From Anisakis pegreffii (lineage: Eukaryota > Nematoda > Chromadorea > Rhabditida > Anisakidae), in assembly GCA_035041965.1 (NCBI GenBank), contig JAPYMA010000395.1, positions 1 to 64,000 on the forward strand: 64,000 bases of DNA, in the 5' to 3' direction. Shown here in pieces: positions 51,352-64,000 of this stretch. The notes below the pieces were generated by a model. That model did no database searches and was not told the origin of the DNA. It saw only the letters and a list, made by a program, of their open reading frames with translations. The first letter of the stretch is position 1. The number at the start of each line of letters is the position of its first letter. The position numbers and the translations under genes are program-made.

Positions 51352-51833
51352 CAATATCAAGTAAGGACACCGACTGGTACGATGAAGTGTTTAATGAGAG
51401 CGGTGGCGGGGGGATGATAGTTTGCTTTACAATCATCGCGTTTATTTGAATTGTTGTTGTTAGTTTTAGCTTGACAAACTGTCATTTCGCGACTTTTTTT
51501 TTTCACGTCAACAAAGACGCATAGTTAACGCGCTTTTGTACATTGTGCTAGCAACTAATTCATTATACTGATTCATTGACTACGTACTATGAGAGGTGCC
51601 TTTTGGAGTCAACCAACCAATTCAGTGTACGGTAACGTTCCATTTCTTTTCATCGTTTCATGCCGTAAAACAAAGCAGATCACAAGTTCATGTGATTGCT
51701 TCCAGGAATTGTTCACAAAAATAACGTTTTTTAATTCGCGCTTCATCAACTTCTGAGAGCTTTTCCTTTCACTGTTGCAGATGCTGAGCATTTTTGCAGT
51801 GTTGGTTTCGAATCGAGTATGTGCACGAAGAAT

Positions 51834-51860
51834 TGTTGTGTGTGTATGTGCGTGTGTATA
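51834..51860. repeat. GT-rich microsatellite
   Basis: TTGTGTGTGTATGTGCGTGTGT, an interrupted GT run. Confidence 0.85.
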
Positions 51861-54105
51861 AGTGATTTCCGTGATTGCGAGCCACTGATCAAGGCACGAA
51901 AATATTCTTCGCTTAATCGACGTCGACGTTGAGCTGGATTAACGAAGCGTTGCATATGATGCTTAATGTTTCTCAGATGGAACAGCTACGTGTTTGCATG
52001 CGAGTTGTTAAGACATAAGCCAGTGTAATCCTTGATGTGATTATGAATCTGATCCGTTTCCTTGTCCGACACGCTCAAAACACACAAACAAACATCACTG
52101 GAATTGGTTGATGTCCATCAGGGTTATTGAAGTGCTGCTGTTCAGATTACGCAATCTGCAATAGGTTGTTTTGCGAAGCGAAGAAAGCATTTCGGTCATA
52201 CGAATGTTTGAAACACTTCTTTGCTTGTTCAGTGATGGTGACTCATTTGTTCAGACAAGATTATGACGAGTTTGAAATATTGTGTCGGTTTGTGCGGAAC
52301 ATGTGGATTTCCTTTTCCGATCCTCTTCGACGCAAAGTTTTTAATTATTGTGAAACAATTAGCATGGACCCTATGAGTCTAGCGATGCACATATCCGGCC
52401 TGTCTATTGCATTTCTCGAAAGGTTCGCTGATATGATGAGTAATCGCGAGAGAGTCTGATTTTCATTTCCATTCGTGGTTTTTATCCGCCGACAAAGCGT
52501 ACTTTATTCAATGATTTAGCCACAGCCATTGTATTCATCAAATAACATAACGCTAATGCTAGAGTGCTCTTTGTGGAATCGCCTTTTTGGAGTCAAGTTA
52601 AATGTGTTGTCATTGATTGATAAGATGTGCAACGAATGTGGATGATTAGTTTGTGAAATGTTGATATTTGCTGATTTGTTTGCAAAAAGTCTTCCCCTCA
52701 CCATTTTGCAAAAAACAACGTGCGAACTCGGATGTTTTAAGTGATAATTTAAATGATAATTATTAATCGAACATTCGAGAAGATGTTTTTCTTGCTTCAA
52801 ATGTCATCGCAATATGTCTAAGTTTGTTAGTTTTTTGGAGACGCTCTTTTATCAAATGATAATTATGACGTTTCTTTGTGAAAGTTGTAGTTTGAACACG
52901 TTATTCGAACGCTTTTGATTAGCAATTACGTGACCTGCCACCGAACCAATTATCAATTATCAGACTGCTTTAGCATGTCTGATTGTTAGGTAGATTGTGT
53001 GATAGTAGATTATGAAAGGTTTTGTTTGGTAGGCTGAATTAATATCAATACTTAAACGCTTGAAAATATCGCAATGGTGGTAATTATGAAAATTTTCCTA
53101 ATGAAGTATGAATCATGAAAATTACAAATTCAATAACTGTAAAAAACATTCCACTGAAATAATTATATATCATTGTCAGTGTGTTGATGTTTGAAAACCA
53201 AAATGTATCATTTGTTTTCAAAGAATAAGAGCAAAACCGTTCTTGCTGATTGCATTGAACGATAGCCGGTTTCTAGAGGCACCGTTGCAGATATGATGTG
53301 AACGTTGCACGACAGTGATAATTTATTGTTTGTTTGTGTTGCCGACTGTGGAACCAAATCAAATGTTTCAAACTGAGACGACCATTTGCCTGAATTTGTC
53401 AATAGTCTCGTATTTTTTCCACGAACAGATCCATGATGCATCATAAATTACGATGATTAAATTCGTGTGCTCGTTGAAATGTGACGAAACGACGAAATTG
53501 CTCTCTTCGAAAACCCAACTTCTGGGTGACTGTTTGTTTGCATGAAGCTTGAAACACGCACATAGTGCTTACAGTAGACGATTGATGGCGGAAAGGTTAC
53601 TAATATGTCTATATTTGGAATGATGTGCGCTTGGCGAATGAACGATTGTATGGTTGAATCGGGTGTGTTTTTTTGTAAGATACTGTGGAAACGCAGTGCA
53701 CCACCACTCTCTGTCGCTACTTGTACTAGTGCACGCGTCCTTTTGATAGGTCGATGCGCTTCTGTGCTCCATACCTCGTTCACACACTTGCTGCAAATTT
53801 GCCGTCTTTCTCTGCCCTTTTCGCATAAAGGATGTCGTTTGATACAGTAACCAATACCATTGTAAGTGCGCGTTCGATGCGTTTCCTTCCGTTCAGCTCA
53901 TCTGTTGCTCAATGGTTTGTCATATGGGAATCGAGAGATGAGCGACATTATAATAGCAGCTATTGACCAATGCACAAATGAGTCATATGATTCAATGAAC
54001 TGAAGATGTTCACAGTAAGGGATACATATTCGCTTGAAGTTTGAAGTAGGCTGGAGGAAAAAGTTCATTTTTGGCGTTACAATTCAACACTAGAGTCTGC
54101 TTAAG

Positions 54106-54133
54106 AATTGCACGTGCTTAAGCACGTGCAATT
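54106..54133. repeat. Perfect 28-bp palindrome with two CACGTG boxes
   Basis: Two GCACGTGC cores face each other around TTAA, flanked by AATT on both sides, with no mismatch and no loop. CACGTG is the canonical E-box bound by Myc/Max- and USF-type bHLH factors. No gene start is recognised nearby. Confidence 0.9.
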
Positions 54134-57100
54134 GTATCGTTTGGAATTTCATTTGAGATGATGAATTTCATCGGAATTTCAACAGCAAAAGTTTTCAACG
54201 AAAGTGACAACGGTTTTGTACTGATGTTTTTAGTGCGAAACGCGTTTGTCAGTGCTATTTGTCGTATAGTGTCTGATTTTAGAATGTCAGCAGCAGTGAA
54301 CAATAACAAACAAACATCGAAGAAAGACTCTAACGAAGTTTCGACGATCTCAAAACAAACTATGTTTCGATTTTATTTTGTTCTGTGATCATTCATCCGA
54401 TCGCCGGACAACTAGATCTGGTTCGATTAACCCGGCAATCGTTTGGTGGTTCTCATTTGGGGTTTTGAGACAGAGTGACCCACCCGCCGCACGGTGGAAA
54501 TTAGTGAATTGTGCGCGTTGAACATGGAATATCAACAGCAACAGTCGTCATTCAAATGTTGTGAAATTACGAAGAAAATGTCAAGCACTAGAGTCGGTTC
54601 AATGTGCATTTGAAATGATGGGATGCATATTTTGTGTGGATGTTTGTCGGCAAATAAAAGTGAATAAGACAAATAATGACTGTTTGCTGAATGAAGCGCA
54701 TCAAAACATTGCTGACCGGTTGATTGCTGCAATTGAACACACCGAGTGACCGTTATCGAATTTCTCTCATTGTCGATGTGCTATCGAAAATGCAAATATG
54801 ATCTGAACTGCGTAAGTTAGACTGACAGACCACTTGCTATAGAACAGTCGTTAGAAAAACACTTTGCAAAACAACTCAACTTGTTAGAAAGAAATTTCGC
54901 CGATTGCTACTAACAACAACCTATAGAAAAAGCAAGATATGCGGTTCAGGAATGCGTTTTCTGTTGATTGATGTATAGCACTTGAACGAGAAGGCAAAAT
55001 CGATGCTGATTTGGATCATTCCAAAGGTAATGCTAGTCTGGATCCACAATCCTGACGTAACATAACAATATTCATATGTGAAAATCAATGTGAATAACGC
55101 GAGCTGCGCTGAGACAAGCAAAGTTCAATTTCATGGAATTGTAGGAATCCGTCTGCTGTCTGAACAGTCGATTTCCTCCATGAAGATTTTGTTGAATTCA
55201 GCGGAAAATTTTTTCCTATGAAATGCTTCGGCTTATTTGCACTTGAATGGCGGTCTACTGAGACTAATTAGAAGAGGCACTTTTAACTTTTTTGCATGAA
55301 AAGTGCATTTCACTGAGTGCGGAAACAGCATCCGCAGGAATGATTTTATCACTGAAAAACAGGAAGTAGAATCATTAGGGGAGTGGTTCGAACGATAGTT
55401 GTTGTCCACTCAACACAACTCGCTTGCCATTTATTTCATAGAGGATTACCCTGGACATGGAATTCAGATCAGTTTAGTCGAAGGAATTTCAGATGAGTTC
55501 AGTCGCTGATGAAAATGCATAGAAACAGTCAGCGAACGCTGAACTGTGAAAACCTGTAAATTTGTTCCTTAATATTTGAAGGCCTGTACTCTCCAGCGAA
55601 CCAGGTTCATTCTCAATTAACGATGCATTCAGTGATATTGCTAATTAGTGGCCTTCCCGAGTTGCACATTTAGCATATGCTCGCTCCCTTACGAAAATTG
55701 ACGTGAGCGTTCTCTGATGCATTCAAATTCTACGAATTTCTTCAACCATATCCCCGTCAAACCTCGTGATTTATCGAGGAGGTTCTCAGGTGAATGTAAT
55801 AGTGTAGTGCAATGCGCAGTAACTGGGTAATGTTAATGAGGATTGCACAAAGGAGGATTATCGCAAATTATGATCTGCATTATCTTGGATGACACCGAAT
55901 AGGAGTAGCTTCTTGAAGCACCACGATATCAGTTGCCACTTCAAAAGTGCGGTGTAATTAGGGTGTTTTTATGTGGGAACCGTATTTCGTAGTAACTTTT
56001 ACAGACTGCTGGTTAATTCTGAACGCGTTGAAATTTATTAGTCTTAAGAGATGTATGGGTGTTTCTTGAGAGTTCGCTTTCAATTGCGCTAGAAAAAACA
56101 AGCCTCGCAAATAATCCAGTGAACTACTTGTGTTATTCACTTCATTTAAATCCATAATCCTTTTGGAGCAATGAGTTGGAACGATGCAGAGAACTCAGTA
56201 AAAAACAAATACGCCGCATATGTTGTTGTTCTGAGATTTGTTGAGAGTGAAAACCAGTTGGGATTATAGTGATTCGATGGTGATATTTCCTATTGTGACG
56301 ATTTCGTTGACCAAAACATTAACCACTTTTTGCAACCATCATTACTGGTCACTGGTCAAATTCCATTCTAATGTCGTTTATCGTACCGTCAGCATTGATC
56401 ATTCGTTTTGCAAAGAAGATCATGCAGACGAGTTCACTCTTTCTTGCTACCAACAATATATCAACTCAGTTTCGCGCTTTCTGGAAATTGGCTAATAATC
56501 TGAATGAGAGGAGATCCCCTTACGAGGCAACAGTTCAGCAATCCGTCTTGCTTACAGCAGCTTCAGATTGTGCACATGTGCTACTTCAGCGATTGTGTTT
56601 GCATGATTCCTTGACATTTAATCGAAGGATATCTGCTGACCGTCGACTAACAATTCCCTGAATTCATCTATTTTTCACTAGTAATCATTCATTTATTAAA
56701 CGGACACAGTTCTTGGTATGCACTTATCGTGCACGTCTTCATCAATCCAATACTTGCAAAAAAATGTTTTGTAATCTCATTCAATTATCATCTTAGTCTT
56801 CATTCTGTTATCGTATTTGTTGCATTGAGTTGATTTTCTGGAGCACCTTCTTTCGAGATTACTGGATTTTAATATTGGATGATTAGTTTATGAGAGCCTG
56901 AGCGATGCTCTTTGATGCTTGTGAATAATGCGTAGGATTCGGCATTTGCCAATAAATCAGCGACTGATGAATTCGACAGTGTTCAGAGAATGGAATCAAT
57001 GCATTGATATGATATAGTCGATGCACGATTTTTTTTAATGTGGGCGAAAGAAGGACGTATTCTGGGAAGTGAACAGAATCTGCTTTTAGGCTTCCATCAT

Positions 57101-58479
57101 AGATGTTATATTCTGCGAGTACGTTTCAGTGCAACTTTTTACTTGTCTAGATGCTCCGTCTGTCGGCGATGAACCCTTCCACTTTGAGTATTGAATGCAT
57201 TTGCGATGAAAGTCCATTACTCATGAAACTTCATTAATTTATTCATATATTCGTACTCAATATTGCATGGGATTATTACGATGACGGCAGTAAATGATAA
57301 TTACTGTGTGGATGGTAAACACTGAGCTGTTGCAGTTGTATTTTTGATCATCGCAAATCGTTTTGAGATCACCACGATTTTAACCAACAATAACTTGACG
57401 AGCAGTTCTTCTACTTATGGTATGTTCTGATGTCTTGGAAAGTTATGCGCTCAACGTGCTTGTGCTCAACGAATGATATCATGTTCACGCTTGATAAGGT
57501 CATAATAACCACGCATAGTCAATCACTTAATCATTTTGGTATCGTTGTTCGATTGCTTAATATTGGTGTGTAACTGTAGCAGCGTGGTGACACTCGTGAC
57601 ACTTATAGCCAGTCACAAATGCACTTTTCAGTAATGAAATAAGTGCGTTGAGGGCGCATGTGTGATTTTTTGGACATTAATATATAATCTCCACATCAGT
57701 ATGATCTTGAACATCCTTTAGTTGTACACATTGCATTCTATTTCTGCTAGCCGATTTTGTAGCTGAGGCTTATTTGATATTGAGTTCGAATCTTCTTCGA
57801 AGTCTGTGACCACATTTGGTTTGTTATAATTGTCGATAATTGCTGGCGATATTGTAGTCAACTGAGTGGAAGTGGTTTTTGTTTGAAGGTGTTTCTAGTG
57901 TATCACAGGGGAGCGTTCAGAGACTCGGAAGTGAACAAGTTCGGAAGAATGGAAAAATTATTTGCGCATGAGACATGCAATGAAATATTTGAAACGTGCA
58001 TTATGATTCGCCATTATTCATTAGGAGTACGGTATTCAAGTGTACACTGTTCAAATGAAACCGTTCGTCATTCTGTGGTTGTGTATGCGTTCCAGTTTCA
58101 CGCAGTGTCAACGAACGGCCTTCTTTAACGATTCCAAACGAATGGTTTGTTTCATTGCGAACGATAGTAATGAAACTGAATGAGCGTTCAAAAGATGCGC
58201 GCAGAGATCATATCGACGAATTAAATCAGAAGCTGATACAGATCGATAGATGAATGGGATATGTGCGATTGGTTGAGAGAAGAAAATATCTTCATCGTTC
58301 TGGGGTAAGACGAGAGAGAACGGTTTCACGCGGAAAGTTGTTGTGTTAGAAGGAGGTTGGCGAATGAATTCGAGTTGGATATCGAGTGAAAAGAGAAATT
58401 AAGTTGGTGCAAAGCGAGCAAATCGCTGAAACCAGATTAGAAAATGGAAAAAAACCGAGATGAACGAAAACAAACAACA

Positions 58480-58508
58480 CTGAAAGCGTTAACGTTAACG
58501 CGTTTCAG
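58480..58508. repeat. Near-perfect 29-bp palindrome with GTTAAC cores
   Basis: A perfect 16-bp palindrome (GCGTTAACGTTAACGC at 58486-58501) lies inside CTGAAA and TTTCAG arms, with one extra G on the right. The right arm makes a TTTCAG sequence that could also be read as a splice acceptor. Confidence 0.85.
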
Positions 58509-59420
58509 TTCGTTCAACTGTGTTTATTCAGGTGAAGGCCAATAATAACAACGCAAAACAGTTTCACTTATCCCTTTTTCTACCGATCGTGATGATGTTT
58601 GTTTTGATTTCTGTATTTGCCGTTTACGATTCGGCAACGAAACGAATCACACTCTTTCGCGAAAGACTTACTTAAATTTTGCGGAATTTCCAAAATCCAA
58701 CTGCTACTGCCTTCCTTCAACGATGGAATGGAAATTCTGTTATTAGGGCGAAAGCAGTGAGCAGAATAACTTCATCAGTTTTGGTAAATCTACTCTAGGC
58801 GTTTACAGTCTACTTGCTGTCTCAGTTTGAGCATAAATTTCGATAATTAAATGACTTTCCTCGCATAGAAACCATTGCAAATGCTCAACGAAACCGAAAA
58901 TACTTTCGCGAATGTTTGAAGAGAAGATAGACTATGTTAATGAAAACATAGTTATGAATTCATGACTAACGATGATGCTCTTGGCTTCTTCATGACGCTC
59001 CTTATCTCGTTCGATTGACAGTTTTTCCATTTTGCTTGATGAAATGCAAGGCGATTATTCTTTTTGCACTCATCAATCATTGTGAAATTATCACTGATCA
59101 CTATTTATTTCAATACGTTTCCAGATGGTGTTGTCCTTTTGATGTATTCATTGCTGTTATGTGAAGATATCTAGTGGTAGTCATCCAACGCCATGAATCA
59201 ATTACAACATGAACTTATCTTCCTTCCGCTTTCACCTAGCTTTCATCACTGCGATAATGTCGAGTGATGATCATTCGAGTGGATCGAATATGATGGTTCG
59301 GTTCACAGGCGTCAGCGGCGTTCCAAGTTTTCCGTAACTGATCGAAGCTCGACGCGAACACTTTGCGTGGGCCAAATAGAAGCGACCTCCTCAGTTTGCA
59401 CTTATTATCCAATTGCTTAC

Positions 59421-59438
59421 AATAACAACAACAACAAC
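59421..59438. repeat. (AAC)n microsatellite
   Basis: AATAACAACAACAACAAC, five AAC triplets after an AAT. Confidence 0.9.
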
Positions 59439-61601
59439 GTCGGTAAACGATGATGTAAACGAGCATTGCCGTTGAACATTGTTGAATGGTTGTGCACGAT
59501 GGAGAATTGCAACAGTTGCCACTTTGAAAGTTTCGTTGAAAACGTAAACCTCTTAAAATTTACTGAACATAAAACACAGATGTCAGATTAATTACGTGCA
59601 TTATTCTCTGGTGGCGTCGTTGTTATTTTCATTCGCGGGTCATATGCATTCAATCAAATTGAATGTTGAAACAAACCAATAGATAACAAGTGCACGCGAG
59701 TACGTCAGAATTTGGCTAATTCTGTGAAATTATTCATACTTTTTGCTTATTATTACACGATGATAATGTATGCGCGAGTACATGTTTACATGGGGCTTCT
59801 TTCCATCAGACAGACTTTTCCGTAATTGCTTTCGAGTAGTAGTATTCATTCATGCTTCGTCGTGACTATCTTCAATCCATGCCATTTTGGCCACTAATCT
59901 TTTAGTGCTGCTCGCTGATGATCTATCTAGCACATCCAAATCCTCAGATATCAACACAGCTCTCTGATTGTGGTATTTCAAGCTGACTAGTTTTCGTTCG
60001 GCTCTTCACAAGCAAGCAAGCAAGTGTCCATTTGTGCCTGGTGCTATAAGATCCGCGTTTCGAATCGATTTGATTTCCATTTCATCAGTGATTGTGTTCC
60101 TGTCGACTCTGTCTGAAATCGACAAAGTCAGAAAATTGTCGGCATTCATTATCGAAACCAATGGCAAGCGAGCAACATTTCCGATGCGAAGATCACATTT
60201 TTGGTTCCTTTGACTGAACGCCAATTCGTTCTCGCCATCTCAGCAGGCATGAATCATTTGATTTTGGGGGAAATGTGAATGAATGAGATAAGAACTTGTA
60301 ATGACAAAATAGATGCGCACGCATCTGCTGATCATATCCCATAAGCTCATTATGAGTGAATCAGTTTTCAGTTTTGCTATCTTTTAATTGCTGTTCAATC
60401 TGTTGTTCAGCACGAATGCATTGTCGATATGCAACATGCAATTTGAATGTGCATTGAATTCTGTCACAAAATGGAACAGCTAGCGAATTCCGATAGGACG
60501 GACAGCTAATCAACGACTCTCGACAAAATCTCTCCCAAATAAGATAGCAGTATTCTTTCGAGAATGCAGCGAATTGATGGCCAGCCACATCATTCATTCT
60601 ATGAACTCAGTAGTCAATATTTCGCACTATGAACAATGGACACAATGAAGGGAGGAGGTTCTGAGAATGTTTCTAAGAAGCAGCACTATCACAACTGATC
60701 ATGTTGTCATTCATCCAAGCTGTTTATTCGGAAAACAACACATTTCAAACTATGCCAACCATCCACTCAGTCACAAGTTAGCCAACAAAGTTCACATAAA
60801 TAGATTTTTGTTTCTTTCTAAGTGCATCCAATCATTCAACTCAATCATTCAACAATCCAATACACTTCTGACTCTTCCCGGCCAACTGGCGTTTTGTTCG
60901 TAACTTAACCTGAGGACACACTGCTCAAGTGGCGGCGATGTTCCTTGTGACTTACTGCCGGCCAACTCGATCGGTCATTTCGATCAACTTCGTGTTCAAC
61001 AACGCCGTTCATCTATTCCTGTTGAAGAACAGCGTTTCTTTCTGACATCAGCGTTCATTCCCAGGCTTCTTGAATTGTATTATCGCTATTTGCTAAACAT
61101 TTGTTACTTGCTCCAAATTTCTTGAATTCAACGGTTTATAGCAATTTCCAGCATAAGTTTCTTCTCATTGTCAGGAAAAGTTCTTTGTTTGACGCTGGAA
61201 TTGTAAATGTGTGAAGAGATCATTCTCAGGATTTGTTGCACGTTCACGAAGCCAATTCCGATAGGCGCTGAGATGTTCCCAGAGCTTAGCTCACATTCAC
61301 ATTCTGCCCATTGTTTGCTGGTGCAAGTTTTATTTTTGCAAATGCCCTGCTGGCTAGCTACGGCAAATACTGATGTGCGAGGCAAAACATCTGAATGTTT
61401 TGAAGTGTTTCACTGCACTGATTCCTTCCATCTTAGTGCTGGCAAGTTTACAAGGTTTCTTTTTGCTACCGTATATGATAGTTTATTTTTCGTTGGTGTT
61501 GATCAGTTGGTTAGATGACTGTAGATTGATGAATACTGTTGACTGTTCATCATCAAATCTGTTTACTTGCTTATTGTAAACGTTACTATAATTCCATCAA
61601 A

Positions 61602-61643
61602 TCCATTGTTAACGCGAAACTGAATTTGCTCCATTGTTAACGC
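61602..61643. repeat. Two-copy 14-mer, 28-bp period
   Basis: TCCATTGTTAACGC at 61602-61615 and again at 61630-61643, with no mismatch. Confidence 0.9.
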
Positions 61644-64000
61644 AAATTGAGGATATTCATTATGTTTGAGTAATCGCTATTGTCACATCACCTGCACCAC
61701 TTCATTGATATCAAAATTATTATGTCGATTCTGCAATCTACATTTTGAGTTGCCAGATTATTGCTTCGCTCCCAGCTGCACAAATCACTGCGATTGCACC
61801 ATCAAGGTGCCCATGTTTGGTTTCTTTTCCAGGAATTGCATAAGGCAGCGTCAATTCTCGAATGAAACCTTGAGAATATTGACAGTGCTTACACAATGTG
61901 AAATATGGGCGATTTCTAGATGTTTATGTGCGATTTCAAGTAGTCTTACAACAGTGTGAGATTTTGAATGGTGTAGGTGCTTAGCGCTTGGAAGCAATAT
62001 TTCTTCGTTGATCATTTGGTAGTGAAGATGTGAATTTGGTTCGAGTCCTCAGTCAGTTTCATGCCAAAGAAATGTTTTCGAGATGAGGACGAACCACTGT
62101 AGAATCAAATCATTTCTCAGCTAACCGTTCAAACTTGCTCGAGAATTCACAACAACAATAGCAATTGTTTCATGCTAATGATAACACCAGCTGTTGGAAT
62201 TTTGACTTTCGACAACGTGATATTGTTGTGAAGCAGAGACAACGTTTAGAATTATCGAATATTTTCTGCCATCGAAATCATCGATTTGAACTGAAAGTAT
62301 TTAGATTTCAGAGTAGAAATTGATTGCCAAATGAATGCAATGTTCACTTATGCATGAATTGACAACTAATCACATAACAACAACATCGAAAATTCTGAGA
62401 GATATTGTTGGTGGCGATTGATCGAAGCGAGCATCTTCTTCAGCTTGTTTTCATTGGGTTTGTTGATTTGGCTGATTGAATGAACTTTGTGTGGCTGTTG
62501 GCTTATCGCATAAACAGATACACACTGTGGAAGGGTCCAGCCATGAACTTGGGTTGGGCGAAGCGTTGCGTGGCCAAACTTAGAACGAATGATTTGAGTC
62601 AAATTGGCGTCAGAATAAGCGAATGACAAGGAGAAATTGATGGACAAATGAAGAACAAACGAACGACATGAAATGTGACGGAAACGATGAAGCAATGGCA
62701 TAAGTGAAGAAGCAGCAGTTAGTATCTCGAATGACATCTGCAAAATTGCCGACCCTAGCAGAAAACAAACGAATGAAGTAGAAAAACGGGATGTTGTTCG
62801 AAAAGAAGGTTGAATTGGTGCGCGGATGGGTTTGCCCAGCTAACATCCATCGTTGTTATTCCTAGTTCCTCATATTTTGAATGTTCGCAGTCATCTTGCA
62901 GTATCTTTCATCGTTGTTGGAGAATTGATGCTGGATAATACTGCTATTCATGTTGATATTGATGATGGCTGATGTCATCGATATCGGCGATGCCACCGTC
63001 TGTTGTTTTTGCCATTTGGTTTCGTCGTCAACTGTTGCAGATGCACTTTTTTGTGTGGAGCCAACAAGAGTGTTTGCTATGGTTTGTTATTCAGTTAGTT
63101 GTGACTGCTAACGAATTCACTCATTATGAAAATATTTTGAACATTATTCATTCCACTGAAGCATTCGTTCACATCGCTGGAATTGATTTGAAATCACTTC
63201 AACACTATGAGGAAGAATAGACTATTCACATAAAATTCATGAAATGAGAATTATGAAACATTCATATGGTTTAAGAATGCTAGATTGTCGGCATTGTTGA
63301 ATGTGAGAATATTAGTATGTGATTAGTTTTAGCTGAAGAGAAACTAGTGCATTCTGACGTGGAAATTTATTCATGTCCAGGTTTACGATGGGAAATATTG
63401 ATGAAGTGATGATTGCAACAATTTATGACATCGCTATCGGATATGCCGTTTTGAGCATGTACAGCAAGCAGCCTTTTCCATTCACAGTTACTATTGCATC
63501 GCGTTAGTACGTTATAGCGCACTGATTATGAATGCAATGTTGTAAGGCATGAAGTCAATCCAAATGCTTCACAAAACGAGCAAATGTTATGCGATGAGGA
63601 CTGAATTTTGGTGACTTTTGTTGGCAGTTCAGTTGAGAAATAGAGCACATTTTGAGAGCATTACAGCATGTGATGATTTATGGTGGTAGCATGAAATATG
63701 ACTGAAAATCATGATATGGGATTGTGCGGTTGGAGGTTAACGCTTCAGAAGTACTCATTGTGAATGTGCACCGAGAATGCCCAATTTTGCGTTGATTCTG
63801 ATATTCGCTAGCAAAATCAGCTCACATTTTTATACTCAAGCAAATTTGTTTGAATTGACTGACAATTTCAACAGCCTGTGATAGTAGTGATTCGACATTT
63901 CGGATGCAGCAAATGGTTACATTTATGCAGAGAAAACATTTCATGAGTGCACACAATGAATGTCTCTTTTTGATTGAAATATCAATCGATGTTAAGCGCT

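Larger units (their letters stand above)
44257..54000. other. Gene-poor stretch, no supported gene
   Basis: No exon set with consistent splice phases and no recognisable domain on either strand. Between about 45400 and 46000 GC is locally higher, with purine-rich and CNG-like words and a GTT/GT microsatellite, which could be a promoter or 5'UTR of a gene further right or left. The longest open frames (110 and 114 codons at 52127-52459 + and 45319-45663 -) are not longer than chance predicts for 64 kb at this composition. Confidence 0.5.
54001..64000. other. Gene-poor stretch to the right edge, no supported gene
   Basis: Contains two palindromes, an AAC microsatellite and a two-copy 14-mer, listed separately. 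Several open frames look protein-like (56371-56661 +, 54921-55121 -, 60361-60597 -), but none has both good splice sites and a recognisable family. The longest frame, 125 codons at 62366-62743 on the minus strand, has no domain features. If genes are present they have small exons or families I cannot recognise. Confidence 0.45.

Noticed and set aside
51746..51955. Minus-strand frame beginning with an Arg-rich helix (NPAQRRRRLSEEYFRAL)
   Set aside because: The rest of the frame is a translated GT repeat and there is no donor site to end an exon before it.
52127..52459. 110-codon open frame on the plus strand
   Set aside because: It has protein-like stretches, but it starts at a non-ATG codon, has no convincing splice sites or family, and frames of this size are expected by chance in 64 kb.
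54445..54475. TGGTGGTTCTCATTTGGGG resembling the hAT terminal repeat
   Set aside because: The first bases differ from CAGTGG, no opposing end or target duplication was found, so it is probably chance.
56371..56800. Possible Mpv17/PMP22-like gene on the plus strand
   Set aside because: The first frame has a general P-T-SD-Q pattern and a later frame has a WY-FINP string, but the connecting intron lacks a fair donor, the DQ motif is missing and no C-terminal family motif is found downstream.
57770..57800. GTTCGAATC resembling a tRNA B box
   Set aside because: No acceptor stem, T stem or A box could be paired around it.
62366..62743. 125-codon open frame on the minus strand
   Set aside because: No domain, signal peptide or splice context; a few frames this long are expected at random.

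Overview
The window is nematode nuclear DNA. It is AT-rich, and its genes are split by spliceosomal introns with TTTCAG-type acceptors. Three of the gene models start 0-15 bases after a TTTCAG-like acceptor that has no obvious partner exon, as expected of spliced-leader trans-splicing. The gene families agree: an Srt/Srx-type nematode chemoreceptor, a multi-domain ShKT secreted protein, a one-domain TIMP, a FMRFamide-receptor-like GPCR and a Gly/Tyr-rich secreted peptide. Large intergenic spaces and introns of 100-770 bp suggest a medium-to-large genome. A chromadorean parasite of the ascarid/spirurid type is possible, but the species cannot be fixed from the sequence.

Layout. 1-3790 is a satellite of ten tandem units of 386 or 389 bp that runs off the left edge. 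3791-20743 has no gene I can support; it holds simple repeats, small duplications and one exon-like open frame between 19-bp direct repeats. 20.7-43.6 kb is a gene island: a 7-exon peptide GPCR (+), a 2-exon Gly/Tyr-rich secreted protein (+), a 7-exon serpentine chemoreceptor (-), a 646-bp hAT-like non-autonomous transposon, a 5-exon triple-ShKT protein (-), a 7-exon SLC37/G6PT-type sugar-phosphate transporter (+) and a 4-exon TIMP-like inhibitor (-). 43.6-64 kb again has no gene I can support firmly; it holds microsatellites, two strong palindromes and some exon-like fragments.

All six main genes were assembled exon by exon, and every junction keeps the reading phase. Two encode receptors of neuronal or sensory type. 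Three encode secreted products (ShKT, TIMP, Gly/Tyr-rich) of kinds often found at nematode surfaces or host interfaces. One is an endomembrane transporter. Nothing suggests an operon: the genes alternate in strand and are spaced by 0.7-5 kb. I saw no tRNA, rRNA, CRISPR array or prokaryotic feature.
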